Part shown: positions 1-12,529 of the stretch, piece after piece
How the letters are laid out: each line of letters starts with the position of its first letter
Numbering within the stretch: position 1 is the first letter of the stretch
NCBI GenBank assembly: GCA_963930655.1
Contig: OZ005612.1
Coordinates: forward strand, 12,839,001 to 12,903,000
DNA: 64,000 nt
Reading direction: 5' to 3'
DNA from: Myrica gale
Lineage: Eukaryota > Streptophyta > Magnoliopsida > Fagales > Myricaceae
Notes under the pieces: model-generated
Database searches by the model: none
What the model was told of the DNA's origin: nothing
What the model saw: the letters and a program-made list of their open reading frames with translations, nothing else
Made by a program: the position numbers and the translations under genes

Positions 1-2096
1 GGAAGTTAGATCTAAGTTTTGATGTGTTGGGTTGATGAAAGTTGATTACTTTGTTTAGATCTATGGATGTTAGTGTATATAAAGAGTAGATCTAATGTTG
101 ATGGAATTATTTGATGAAAAGATTAAGTATATGCATGCTAGTTAGGTCACAATGCAAAGGATGTGCATGTTATGATTTTTAGCATGAAAAAGGTAACATT
201 TTGGGGTATGGCCGAATATGAGCTATGTAGGATTTCATGTATAGTTTTGAATATGTTTAAATCTGGACATTGGCCATGACATGTGCAAGATTTATGACCC
301 CAATGCATGGTAGATGATTATATTAAGTATTAGATGCATGCATATTGAAGGAAACAAAAGAAACCTAATCATTTGGGTGAAAGCATGTGTTGGCCGAATG
401 CTATGAGTATGATGTATTGTGTTGGTGCTTTGATTTATAGATCCTAGGTTGTGAAATTGTTGAATGGAGGATGGGATCACCATTGGAGTAAAAGTTGTGA
501 TTAATTGGTGCATAAATGGTAGTGGCCGAATGTTATAGTAATAATGAAACCCTAAGTATAATTTATGATTTATGGATTTTCATTATTGTGATGGATAAGG
601 AAATTAGAGTTTAGGCTAGTTGGAATAAATATTGAAGAACCATGATCTTTTGATTAAATATTATTGGGAACCCTAGTTAAGATTTAATCATAGTTGGATA
701 TAAGGTTTTAATGGAGTACGTGTAATAAAAAAATGAGACTTAGGTTTAATTCTAAACCTATGCGTATTATGTAACCCTAATCGAGACATGTACATGGATA
801 AATATATTTTTATTTCAATAAAAATATTAATGATTTAATAAACTAAGTTTTGAATATTGTTAAGGAAAAGAATAAAATGTTTTTAAATGATTAAATGAAT
901 TTCAGTGATACATATATATATCTTTGGTTGATGACCGATTTCAAAAAATGAAAATATTTAATGATTGCATACTATTCTTAAAGTCTAAGAAATATCTGAA
1001 TCGCTTGTAGGCGATCCACGTGTCTGTATACACGAACAAAGAAGACCAAGAGTAAGTGGATACTGTAAGTGGACAGTAAGTACTTCTTTTCAAAAATGGA
1101 ATGACACACTGCATCGTTTCATGAACAAGCATGAATTTTAAGCAAGCATGACATAACATGTGCATTGCATGAATTTTTCAAGAAGAAAGTTTATGCAATG
1201 ATTTTATGGAAAGAATATGAGAAGTTTTATGAAACGATAAGTTAAGATAAGGGGCACCGGTCGGTACCGTACCATCAAGTTGGACTCCCATACCGAAGGA
1301 CAATTATGAGAAGGATGGGTGAATCCAAGAGGCTGTGCAAGCCACACTGAAGGACATTGAGAAGGTGTGGTGCCTCCAAGGGTCACGTCTAGCCACTGAA
1401 GGACATTGAGAAGGTGCGCTAGCTGACCATATGTAAGGTCTCCAAGGGAATTCGGGGACGGTTCCGAAGGGAACGCACAACCCTGACTTCAGGGGTCAAA
1501 TGGAGCGAGCTCACAAGTAAAAGATATGAAATAATTATGAAAAGGCCAACAAGGGCACAAGTATGAATAAGCGGTTTTCAAGGGCCAAGGGCCGATTTCA
1601 CGATCAAGCATGAAAGAGATATTTTCAAGGGCCTGGGGCCGAAACTAAGCAAGAGCATATGCATAATTCATGACATGCATGTGCATCACGAATCAAGTTT
1701 CTTTCTTTCATGATTAAGCGGGCATAAGTCAAGAGCATGATTTCAGTTTTATGTTTTTCCCTTACTGAGTCTTTTTGACTCACGTTTTTAAAATTGTGTC
1801 ATTCCAGATGTATCAGGTGAAGAGAGTCAGAAGGACTACCTGACCTAGAAGCCCAAGATATTATGTTTCACATTTTGTTGATAGTGGCATGAGCGTCACT
1901 AATTGGGTTCTAATGTGTTAAATATATGTTTTGTATGAACTTAATGAGAACCCTAATTATGTTAGAATTTGCTCGAACCCCTCGCGATCCTGTACGTTTC
2001 CGCCGTAATCAAGTAAAAACATAAGTACGCTGGAGTCATCGGGGGGATAGCTCGCGGCTGTCACGGTCCCTGCGGGATGCCGTTCGGGGCGTGACA
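1..2096 (+). mobile_element. Gypsy-type LTR, 3' part (cut by window edge)
   Basis: This is the right part of a long LTR. It ends with GTTCGGGGCGTGACA, the same ending as the solo LTR at 12514 and the 5' LTR at 53892. It shares with them a block at about 1250-1500 that begins with GGTCGGTACCGT and ends near CACAACCCTGACTTC, and the stretch TTACTGAGTC followed by a CATTCCAGATG motif. No primer-binding site follows, so it is a 3' LTR or a solo LTR. The start lies outside the window. It is a fossil with no coding part seen here. Confidence 0.7.
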
Positions 2097-2831
2097 GTAA
2101 CGTCGTAAAGACACGGTGGTTACTTGTAGTACCCCGTAACTCTCGCCAAGTGATTCACTCTGGGAGTGAGAGGAGTGGTGACTGGTGATTGAGAATGGAA
2201 AAAAGGAAAAGATCATTTTTGAGAAAATTGAATCTTTTCATTTACTTTTTCTTATTCTGTTGAAGTTTTATTGTTGAAACCGGTTTTCTTCAATATCTTG
2301 TTCTTGTATCTGCTATTCTGTTGCACTAACTGCTGGCTTTACTGAGTCATTTGGACTCGTCGTTGTTTGTTAAAATATTCTTTTAGCAGATGTCTGAGGT
2401 TTATCTAGGTGAGTTCACCAAGGCAATCCAACATGACTTTATTACTTTGGAGCTGATATTTTGAGTCTATGTCACACGTGACCTAGATGTACTGATTGAG
2501 GGAAGGGGCCATAAATGGATCACACCGAACTCTGATAATTATATCAACATCTCGGACGTGGATGATACTGACGATGAAGATTAGAGATCTTCTGCTTATG
2601 TTTCTCTTAGTTTATCCGCTGTAGTGTTTTTACTTTTTGTACTGTAGTATGTACATTATACTGAGTGGGTTCTCTTTTGTTATACTTCGGTATTAATAAA
2701 AGGTTCTACTTGTGTTTTGCTTAGAATCCTGTTGCTTTTAACGATCCTTCCACTGGCCGTAACATCAATCTAATAGCAGCGTCCATTACTATAAGACAAT
2801 GCTTGAGGTCTTGACGGTCCGGGCTATTACA
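2097..2831 (+). mobile_element. second LTR-like sequence, 3' part
   Basis: The sequence right of the first LTR carries a related but different LTR tail: an ACTGAGTCATTTGGACTCG motif near 2340, a transcribed-looking middle, and the ending GGTCCGGGCTATTACA at 2831. Such endings are common in plant Gypsy LTRs. The LTR at 1-2096 probably inserted into it. The family is uncertain and no coding part is seen. Confidence 0.45.
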
Positions 2832-3308
2832 GTCACCTAACAAAACCTTAGCTGACGAAATGAGTACTTTGGGTGCAAATTTTTTTGTCAGTCAAATTAT
2901 TTTTTCTTGTAGTGCAAGGGGGGTCATTTTTCTCCTTGGAATCACCGAGAGAGAAGAAGAGAGAGAGAGAGAGGGAGAGAGAGAGAGAGTGGTGTGAAGA
3001 AGAGAAAAAGGCCTAGAAGAAGAAGAAGAAGAAGAAGAAAAAGAAGAAGAAGAAGAGAATGAAGTTGAAGTGAAAGTTTTGGCAATGATTTTCCCCTCCC
3101 TTTTCAAAGTTTTATTTAGTTCGAGTTCTCTAAAATCCTCTCGCACCCAAAACTTCTAGGTGACTAAGACCCGTAGCAAACTCTAAGGAAGAAGGATTTG
3201 GTTTGAAATGTTGTGAAAGTTATGTGAACTATCCATGAGGGGTTACGGGTTGGAGAAACTTGGTGCATGTTGTGTTCTAAGCAAATGTAAGTTCTATGCA
3301 TGTGGTCT
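2832..3308. repeat. purine-rich simple repeat and flank of CACTA insertion
   Basis: This stretch has no recognisable gene. About 2948-3058 is built of GA and GAA runs. The sequence after it resumes beyond the CACTA element at 20079, so 2832-3308 and 20079-20503 were once one continuous piece. An open frame across the purine run on the reverse strand encodes only low-complexity serine and is not taken as a gene. Confidence 0.6.
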
Positions 3309-3625
3309 CACTACAAAAAAATGACCTATAGAGGTGGTCGGAAACCGCTACGATAGGTAAAAAAATCATTGCTACAACCTATTTTTCCTGCTTCGAAAAT
3401 CGCGGCGGTTCAAGTGACCGCTGGTGAAGACCTCGGGTCTATAGCGGCGGTCGAAAGTGCCGCTATAGACCCAGGCGCAATTGCACTGTTTTGGCACTAA
3501 AGGTCTGTAGCGGGGGTCTGACCGCCGCTACAGACCTAAGATGACCGCCAAGATAAGTCTATAGCGGCGGTCAGGTGCCAACTATAGCTGCAATCGGTGA
3601 CCGCCGCTAGAGGTTTGAAGCTTTT
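3309..3625. repeat. CACTA sub-terminal repeat array, left end of outer element
   Basis: Many copies of GCGGCGGTC and GACCGCCGC, often within TATAGCGGCGGTC, occur in both orientations. Sub-terminal repeats of this kind are where CACTA transposases bind. The array is close in sequence to those at 14701-14985, 18925-19205 and 19209-20075. Confidence 0.8.
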
Positions 3626-3660
3626 TTTTTTGGATGGATTTCCATATCACCACTAATTTT

Positions 3661-4934
3661 TGTGAGTCCTAGTTTCAAGATTAAGGCAACCCAAAAGGGG
3701 GGTGAATTAGTTTTCTAAACTTTTCGGTTAAAACCTCCAAAGTTGTGTTTGCAAGTAAACACTACTTTAGCACAAGTATATAATATGCGTAAATGTAAAT
3801 AAGTGCTAAAGTAAGGAGAAGGGTAAGAGAAGCAAACACAGTATTTTTAGGTGGTTCGGCAAACCCGCCTACATCCACCCCTCAAGCTCCTTCGTCGAGC
3901 CTTGAGGTTTTCCACTATTCTCCAATAGCTTTACACACTAGCTTCCGGGTGCTAGTGAACCGTACAAGTGTTTTTTCGGGATCAACACTCAAACCTACCC
4001 AAGTGGTTTTTCTGGCTCACCACTCACAACCTCACCAAGCTTGAGATATACACTCTCAAAGCTTCTTCTTTAGTGAACAACCTCACTAAAGGAAACACCT
4101 CTATTGGATAGGTAGATGGAAGAACAAAAATTCTCTTGATAGAGTAGATATGAAAATGGAAGCTCTATCGCTTAATTCACACAAAGACAAGGATATGAAT
4201 GTGTGTTTTGTGTGAATGCTATAAGAGATATAGAATAGGAAGGTTTATAATATTTCTAACGTAGTAGAAATGATATGTGGTCATTGGGTGTTCATTTTAG
4301 ATGAAATGAAGGTGTATTTATAGGCCACATATAAAAACTAGCCGTTTATAGCCGTTGGAAGTTTTTGCTAAAACGAGCCGGTCGACCGCTTCAAGTTACT
4401 GTTATTCCAACGGTCATATTGTCAGAAGCTTAACGGCTCTTTTATAAAAGCAACCGGTCAACCGCTACACGAGGCGGTCGAAGTACCGGTCGACCGCTTG
4501 AACAGCCGGTCGACCTCCTCAACTTAAGCATGATCCGGTTCTTTTAAAAACAAGATTTTTGACCACTTTTAAACACCCAATATGGAAGACATACTTCCCA
4601 TAAATATATGAAAGGTGTTGGAGTTTGTTCGGGGTGTTTTGAAACCTATAAAAACATTTTAATCTTTCAAACAAAACTTAAAACGGTTTATGCATGTTTT
4701 GAAAGATATGCAAGTGCGTGATTCAAATCCTTGTCAAATGTGAAATAAAGAGTTACAAGGATTATACCCTAAGGTCTTGAATCTTCACTTTAAGCTCCTT
4801 GCATCTTCTTGTTCCTTTTTTTTCAAGGTTTAGCTCTTTTCGTCAAGTTGTCTTTGTCTTTGAAGATGTCCATTTTGTAAACTTAATCCATTTATTGAAA
4901 TCATCAAAATCTCGATTATGCACAAAAGCCAACA
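3661..4934 (-). repeat. 3' LTR of the gag-only Copia element
   Basis: It is a direct copy of 7292-8511, slightly longer because of extra sequence near 4845-4900. It contains several copies of CCGGTCGACCGCT between about 4378 and 4515. Confidence 0.85.
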
Positions 4935-5735
4935 ATCTCCCCCTTTTTGATGATGACAATAAAGTGATAGTTTTGGGATGACTCCCCCTATCTTTTGCAA
5001 TTGTACAAACATTTAAAACTTGAAGACAAAGCATTAGTAGCCATTGGATTCATAAAGAGTAATACAATTAAAACATAATCCAATTCAAAGGAGAATATAT
5101 AGTCATCAAAACTATTAGCACATTTCTCCCCCTTTATCACATGAAAAAAGACAAATGACACATTTCTCTCCAAAAATGCATTATAAAAGCAAAGCGAATA
5201 CAAACATGTAAACATTTAAAAATTCTCCCCCTTTGTCAATCAAAAGAGAATGCATGGATATAATTCAAAAGTTCATTTTTTAACCAAAAGAACAAGTTTG
5301 GGTTTTAAATGACAATCTCATTGAAATGGTATAGAGGATGTCTAACGGGGACTTAAGAGTCCATCGGTATTAGGATAGTAGCCCACCGAGTGGGTTTGTA
5401 CCAACCTCTTAGCTACCAATGACAATTTTAAAGGTCAATCTCAACCAAAGAAAGTTTAAGCACACAAAAACTCATCAAAGATCAGGATTTTTGTAAAAGA
5501 GATAGCATATAGATGTTCCATTTTGCAAGAAAATATGTCAAAGTTAAATATATTTGCATTTATAACCAAGAAAATATCATAGAATATAATTAGCCAACAA
5601 TTTAAAAACTTATTCTCAAATAAAGATTTAGATGTTACCAAAGGTTTTCCCTTAGCATTTGTCCTCAAATGTCACAAGCCTTCTTGATAGGCAAGTTTCA
5701 TCCAAGCACCGTTGTTGCTCCACCCTACAAGAGAA

Positions 5736-7237
5736 TCAAGAAACTATTTTTGGTAGCCAAGCCTTCTTGGGTCCTTCAATGTTAGCTTTAGTTCCTTTTG
5801 GAACCCATGTCTTCTTGAGAGTCTTGCTCCCAAGTTTCTTTAATGCACAATAAAAAATAAGATGCCCATTTTTGTTGCAAAAATGACATGTTTGAGTAGG
5901 TGCATTAAATGACTTAGCCTTCACAAAATAGTTCTTAAAATATTTTTGGTGAATTGAAGGCTTGTCGCCTAAGCCACATTTGTCAAAGACACATCTTTGA
6001 CTACCAAGAATCAAATCTAAAGATTTCTTTCCTTGAGTAAACTTCTCAAGGATTTTGCTTTGAGAAATAATTTTGTTGCTCAAAGCAACCTTTTCATATT
6101 CAAATTCCAAAGCTTTTTGTTGTGATAAATCATTTTCAAGCTTTAGAGTGTTTCTCTCATTTTTCAATAAATCAATTTCATTTGAGATCAAAATGAGTTT
6201 CTTTTTCAAAGATGTATATTTTGAACCTAGTAGTTCAAATTGACATAAAAGATCATTAAAAGCATTTTGAAGCTCACTATAAGAAGTTTCATGCTCATCA
6301 TCGGAAGAGTGTACCTCATCATCATCCTCATCAGTATCTTCAAATGCCATGAAACACATGTTGGCAATTTCTCCATCTTCTTCTTCTTCGAAGGAGGAGG
6401 AACTTTCATTGTTAGCCTTCCAAGACGTCTTCTTGTATTTAAGGCTTCTCTTTCCTTTCTTGCTCTTGAGGAAGTTCTTGAACTTGTCATCAAGACTATG
6501 TTTTCCTTTTTGTCATCCTCATCTTTCATTGTTGAAGATTTGAAAGCGATCATCATCTTCTTTTTGCTCTCATCTTCATTCTCAAGCATTTGGATCTCAT
6601 GGGTCATGAGTGATCCAATTAGCTCATCCAGAGGAAGCTTGATGAGGTCCTTGACTTCTTGTATGATGGTCACTTTGACCTCTCATGCCTTTGGTAGTGA
6701 CCTAAGGATTTTTTTCACCAAATTGGAGTTAGTATAAGATTTACCAAGTGCATTCAAAGCATTTATAATTGTGGTAAATCTAGTATACATGACAGTAATT
6801 GATTACTCTGGTGTCATTTTAAACAATTCATAATTATGAACAAGCATATTTATTTTTGACTCTTTAACTTGACTTGTTCCTTCATGAGTAATTTCTAGAG
6901 CATGCCAAATTTCCTTAGCATTTGTGCAAGAAGATATTCTATTAAATTCATTTCTTTCTAAAGCACAATAAAGAATGTTCATAGCTCTAGCATTTAAAGA
7001 GATTTTCTTTTTGTCTAGGTCACTATATTCATTTTCGTTTTTAAGGGTTTCAACCTCTCCAGCTTTCTTTGTAGGAATATGTGGACCATTCAAAGTGCAT
7101 AACCATAAATCATAATCAATGGATTGAAGATAGATTTTTATCCTAGCTTTCCAATATGCATAATCATTTCCGTCAAAAAATGATGGTTTAAGAGTGGAAG
7201 GCCCTTCAACTTGAGTGTTGAAGCTTGTAGTTGCCAT
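5736..7237 (-). pseudogene. Copia gag region (fossil)
   Basis: Reading leftward from 7237 the product starts MATTSFNTQVEG and has the gag N-terminal pattern of plant Copia elements (FFDGNDYAYWKARIKIYL, then a DLWLCTLNG stretch), as in the DUF4219/UBN2 families. Farther on, near 5830-5900, there is a CCHC zinc-knuckle-like CHFCNKNGHLIFYC. Acidic, lysine-rich linkers lie between. No protease, integrase or reverse transcriptase follows. The region is broken in a few places and is treated as a fossil. It probably depended on enzymes supplied by a full Copia relative. Confidence 0.75.
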
Positions 7238-7291
7238 GTTAACTCAAGATGTTTAAATCTTGTATAAAGCGCACCAAGCTCTGATACCAAT

Positions 7292-8511
7292 TGTTAGTCC
7301 TAGTTTCAGGATTAAGGCAACCCAAGAGGGGGGTGAATTGGTTTTCTAAACTTTTCGGTTAAAACCCCCAAAGTTGTGTTTGCAAGTAAATACTACTTTA
7401 GCGCAAGTATATAATATGCGGAACTGTAAATAAGTGCTAAAGTAAGGAGAAGGGTAAGAGAAGCAAACACAGTATTTTTAGGTGGTTCGGCAAACCCGTC
7501 TACATCCACCCCTCAAGCTCCTTCGTCGAGCCTTGAGGTTTTCCACTATTCTCCAATAGCTTTACACACTAGCTTCCGGGTGCTAGTGAACCTTACAAGT
7601 GTTTTTCCGGGATCAACACTCAAACCCACCCAAGTGGTTTTTCTGGCTCACCACTCAACCTCACCAAGCTTGAGATATACACTCTCAAAGCTTCTTCTTT
7701 AGTGAACAACCTCACTAAAGGAAACACCTCTATTGGATAGGTAGATGGAAGAACAAAAATTCTCTTGATAGAGTATATATGAAAATGGAAGCTCTATCTC
7801 TTAATTCACACAAAGACAAGGATATGAAAGTGTGTTTTGTGTGAATGTTATGAGAAATATAGAATAGGAAGGTTTAGAATATTTCTCAAGTAGTAGAAAT
7901 GATATGTGGTCGTTGGGTGTTCATTTTAGATGAAATGAAGGTGTATTTATAGGCCACATATGAAAACTAGTCGTTTATAGCCGTTGGAAGTTTTTGCTAA
8001 AACGAGTCGGTAGACCGCTACATGAACCGGTCGACCGCTTAAAGTTACCGTTATTCCAACGGTCATATTGTCAGAAGCTCAACGGCTCTTTTATAAAAGC
8101 AACCGGTCGACCGCTACACGAGGCGGTCGAAGTACCGGTCGACCGCTTGAACAGCCGGTCGACCTCCTCAACTTAAGCATGATCCGGTTCTTTTAAAAAC
8201 AAGGTTTTTGACCACTTTTATACACCCAATTTGGAAGACATACTTCCCATAAGTATATGAAAGGTGTGAGAGTTTGTTCGGTGTGTTTTGAAACCTATAA
8301 AAATATTTTAATCTTTCAAACAAAACTTAAAACGGTTTATGTATGTTTTGAAAGATATGCAAGTGCGTGATTCAAATCCTTGTCAAATGTGAAATAAAGA
8401 ATTACAAGGATTATACCCTAAGGTCTTGAATCTTCACTTTAAGCTCCTTACATCTTCTTGTTCCTTTTTCTTCAAGTTCATCAAAATCTCGATTGTGCAC
8501 AAAAGCCAACA
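7292..8511 (-). repeat. 5' LTR of the gag-only Copia element
   Basis: This is the direct-repeat partner of 3661-4934. On the reverse strand it runs from TGTTGGC to CTAACA and is followed immediately by the tRNA-Met-type primer site at 7278-7289. The CCGGTCGACCGCT palindrome-like motif recurs between about 8005 and 8165. Confidence 0.87.
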
Positions 8512-8516
8512 ATTTT

Positions 8517-9012
8517 TTCCTTTATTTTTCTATACATGCTTTTTTAATCGGTAATACAAATTTATTTTAATAATCATAATTCATTGGATGTAAAAATTTA
8601 AAGACCAAGGCTAATAAAACAAAATATACTTAATCATTGATTAATTACGTTTTACAACAAACACAAGAATATCTACAAGTAATCTAAAAAGTGACAAGTT
8701 TATAATATAAAATAGCAATAAGCAAGGACCAACTAAAATATTCAAATGCAGCACATTAAGCAAGGACCAATTAAAATCTTCCTCCTTTTACACATCAACA
8801 TCTTCGATCTTGAATTCCTGTAATTGAAAACAAAGTTCACATGAGAAATATAAATAAACAAAAGATTTATATAAACAAAATATCTACTTGTATATACGGC
8901 TATAACCAACTCCAAATTCTCCATGTCAAAATGGGTCAAAAAACCACTACAATGGTATTAGAGAAGCATAAATCATACTATGACCAAGGAGATTCCTGGA
9001 ATGATATGCACT
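8517..9012 (-). mobile_element. outer CACTA internal 3' region with shared terminal exon
   Basis: Read on the reverse strand this is clearly related to 18590-18890 in the inner CACTA, including the AT-rich part ending in a CCGATTAAAAAAGC-like stretch. At 8788-8817 (reverse) a splice acceptor TTACAG is followed by a 30-base open segment ending GATGTTGATGTGTAA; the inner element has TTTCAG and then GGTTGATGTGTAA at the matching place. I infer a family-wide last exon. It has not been tested with transcripts. Confidence 0.6.
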
Positions 9013-9017
9013 AAAAT

Positions 9018-12000
9018 TGTGAGGCCCTGTTTATCCTTTTGCTATTTCCTATGTATTCGTTTTAATTTAACTTATGGGGCCATATTTTTGGCCAATGTAT
9101 GACCTAAGTTTAATGTTTATGGTACATAACTTATTATGAAATTTTATTTAAGAATTTCCTTTAGATAATTTCTTTTTCATTGTGGAAGTTTTTAGTACAA
9201 GATTAAATTCTATTTTTCCTAAGAGCCGCATCTTGCTAGGAAAATTTCTTTTATGGACTTATATTTTTTCATTGCTTATTATATTCCATAATCCATGAAA
9301 TTAATATATGAAGAGAAATTTGATATATCATGGCTGAAAATCTCTAACTAGAAAATCATGAAATTTATGTTAAGCATTTAAATATTTTGTGTCTTTTAAT
9401 AGGTAGCTTAAATTATCATTAGAGATATTAAATGATAAGTTACTAGATATATATGATAGCTTGAAAAGAATTTAATTGATAAGCTTGTGTGCTTATCATA
9501 GTGATAAGCTAATGAATTGTTGGGATGATAAGTTATTGTGATTATCAAAGACCTATGCTTGAGTGATTATCTTTTAGATAAGTTATCATGGTGATAAGTT
9601 GACAAGTTGTTGGTGATAAGCTATGAATATATATGTTGTGATAAGCTAATGCATTATATAGGAGATAAGTCAAAGTGCTTATTATAAGTGATAAGCTAGA
9701 GAGAGTTTATTAGAGAGATAAACCAAGGCACCTATTTGATAAGTGAAATGAAAAGTAGAGAAGTGAATTGGCAAGAGAGCTACACTTGAAAGCAAGAGGA
9801 GAAATCTAGAAGCTTAAGTGTAGATTCACGTGAGTGGTACTTGGAGACAAAGAAATGAGTTGATTTTTGAATGAAAAAGACAAGACATTTATTGTCACCA
9901 CCCATAGCAACCAATTGGCTTGGACGGAAATACCTAAGCTTCACCCTTTTCCCCCTCTTGTCATAGATTGTGTCCAAACACATTTCAAGCTTGCCTTTCA
10001 CGCATTGCATCAACCTCACCTCTCTTCATTTTCATTTGCTCATTTTCCCTTGACCGAGCACTTCTCATTTTCAGCTTGCTTTCTCTCCTTTCTCTTGAAA
10101 CCGAAGCTCACCTCTCTTTGCTCTAGCTTGCCTTCTTTTCTCTTGTGGCCGAAACCTTCTTCCTTTGCTCAGCTTGTTTCTTCTCTCTTGGTGGCTGGAA
10201 ATCTCACTTCACTCAGCCCATTTCCCCTTTGACAGAAACTCAGCTTGTTCTCTCTTGGCCGAACCACTCCAAAGCTTCAAGCCTTGCTTTGTTTTCTTCA
10301 AGCAATTTTCAGCTGCTGTTACTTCTTTTCTCTCACCATAAACTTCCATCTCAGCACCTTGTAGACACTATTCTCAGCCCTTGGAACCATTCTTGAGGGT
10401 GGAACCGAAAGCTTGAAGGATAGTGAAGGTTTTGGGTAAAACCGAGAGCTCTAGTTGGAGGTTGTGGTAGATGTTTTGCATGTACTGTTTTTGGCTCTTT
10501 TCCTTCATTGGTCCTGATTTTGTATATTTTTGTGCTAGGTCTCAACTCTTGAGTTCAGCACAAGCGAGGTAGGGTTGGATTCTTGGTTGGCAAAAGATTT
10601 TGTTCTATTTCTCTTTGTTTGGCCAAAGTCCTTGTTGATATTTTTGTATGAAAATGGTAGATTTGATAGGTTGTGTCTGCTGGATTTATGGTTGTGATGT
10701 AGTTGTTGGAGGAAGGGATAATTTAGAGATGGAGAAAGAAATAATGATTTGGTTGTGAGTTGCTTATGGAAAATGCAATGAAGTTGGTAATGCATGTTAA
10801 GTTTCGGATGTTGGTTCACAATATGCTTGACCGAATATTATCTTTTGCTAGATCTTGAAATTATGTTAGGATTTGTAGATCCTAGATTGTGAAATTGATA
10901 TTGGAGGATGGGATCATGTTGAAGATGAAGTTTGGTTCAATGAATACTAGAAATTGATGCATGGCCGAATGGTTTAGTGAAGGAACCCTAATGGCCGAAT
11001 GAATGGTAGATGAAAAGTTAATTTGCATGTAATGTATAAGTGAATTTAATGTCATGGCTGAATGAGTTAGAGGTTAAAACCTAGGCTAGTGTTAAAGAAA
11101 TCTTGCATGTTAGTAAGCATAAATAATGAAGCTTAAGGCCACGGGTTGGTATTAGTTATGGTGATTAACAAAGCTTGATGATATTGAGAATGAATTGAGG
11201 TTACAATTAGGGTAATCATGTGTTGACCGAAATATATTAGGTGCAAAATGAGGTTATATTGTAATGGTATGTAAAAGAAACCTTGAACACATAAGAGGTT
11301 AAATCAGTGGTTTTAGACCTTAATAGTTGCTGTTTTTAAACTTAGGATTCTATGTTATTTGATAAATACTTTCCTCAAGTGTTTAATAAGAGTTTTCTAA
11401 AGTGAACCTTTGAAAATGATATAGTATTTTCAGAAATGTATTTTTCGGAAAAACCGAAATAAATACAATATTTACTTGTATGATTATGTGATTAACTCCT
11501 AAGTATCTGAGAGTTATTTGAATCGCTTGTAGGCGATATTCGTACCATTACTCAAAGGAGACCGAGGTAAGTGGAAGTAAGTGGATTGTAAGTAAGCTTA
11601 CATTTTTCAAAACTGGAATGACACGCTGCATAGTTTCACGATCGAGCATGACATGACATGAGTATTACATGATTTTCTAAAAGTGATTTTTGTGCAAAGT
11701 CATATGGAAAGTTCTTATGGTAGACAAGTCAAGTTAAGGGCTCTGGTCGGTACCGTACCATCACGATGGACTCCCATACCGAAGGACGAATGCGAGAAGG
11801 TTGGGTGAATCCTAAGAGGCTGTGCAACCACACTAAAGGACAATGAGAAGGTGTGGGCCTCCAAGGGTCGTGCCTAGCCATCAGGCCTGGGGCAACTACG
11901 GGCTAGCTCGACCAAATGAAAAGTCCCCAAGGGAAAGGGAGACGGTTCCGATGGGAACGCACAACCCGGACTCCAGGGGTTAAATGGAGCGTAAGTAGCC

Positions 12001-12514
12001 CACAAGTTATGAAGGAAATATTTTCAAGGGCCATGAGCCAATTTAAAGAACAAGAATATGTTTACGATCAAGAGCATATGCATAACCATGAGACATGCAT
12101 GTGCATCACGATTATGAATTCTCATGATATTCAAGTTCAAGCATTAAGATCATGTTTTTCAAGTTATGTTTTTCCCTTACTGAGTCTTTTTTACTCGCGT
12201 TTTTTTAAAACTGTGTCATTCCAGATGCCTCGGGTGAAGGAAGTCAGGAGGACTATCTGACTTAGAAGATCATTGTTATGTGTTTTGTTGTGGTGACCTG
12301 ATCGATGTGATCTGTCACCTGTTTATGTGTAAATCATGTTATGTGTATATTAAGATACAAGTTTATTGAGGACCTTATTGATGTTATGAGTTTGGCTCGT
12401 CTCTCTCACGATCCTATATTTTCCGCTGTGTATGAATCAGAGTACGCTGGAGCTTTCCCCTCGGGATTGCTCGCGGCTGTCCGGTCCCTGCGGGACTGCG
12501 TTCGGGGCGTGACA
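9018..12514 (+). mobile_element. Gypsy-type solo LTR
   Basis: The element starts TGTGAGGCCC and ends GGGGCGTGACA, 3497 bp long. It is flanked by the 5-bp duplication AAAAT at 9013-9017 and 12515-12519. No primer site or interior follows, so this is a solo LTR left by recombination between the two LTRs of a full element. Its 3' half matches the LTRs at 1-2096 and 50.7-53.9 kb, including the GGTCGGTACCGT block at about 11745. It sits inside the outer CACTA. Reading frames at 9867-10396 fall in its pyrimidine-rich leader and are not taken as genes. Confidence 0.88.
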
Positions 12515-12529
12515 AAAATGACCAATTTT

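Larger units (their letters stand above)
3661..8511 (-). mobile_element. Copia-type LTR element carrying only gag
   Basis: Two direct repeats (3661-4934 and 7292-8511) flank a 2.36-kb interior. On the reverse strand the LTR begins TGTTGGC and ends in ACA. The target duplication ATTTT is seen at 3656-3660 and 8512-8516. A primer-binding site matching TGGTATCAGAGC lies at 7278-7289 next to the right-hand (5') LTR, and a polypurine tract AAAAAGGGGGAGAT, read on the reverse strand, lies just inside the left-hand (3') LTR. Only gag-like coding sequence is present, so it is a non-autonomous, broken Copia element. It inserted into the outer CACTA. Confidence 0.88.

Noticed and set aside
2892-3146. 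Serine-rich reverse-strand frame
   Set aside because: It is the translation of GA/GAA simple repeats.
3309-3625. CRISPR-like array from GCGGCGGTC repeats
   Set aside because: The repeats are in both orientations with irregular spacing and sit at CACTA ends in a plant genome.
9867-10396. Forward-strand protein-coding frames near 10 kb
   Set aside because: They lie in the pyrimidine-rich leader of the solo LTR and have low-complexity composition.
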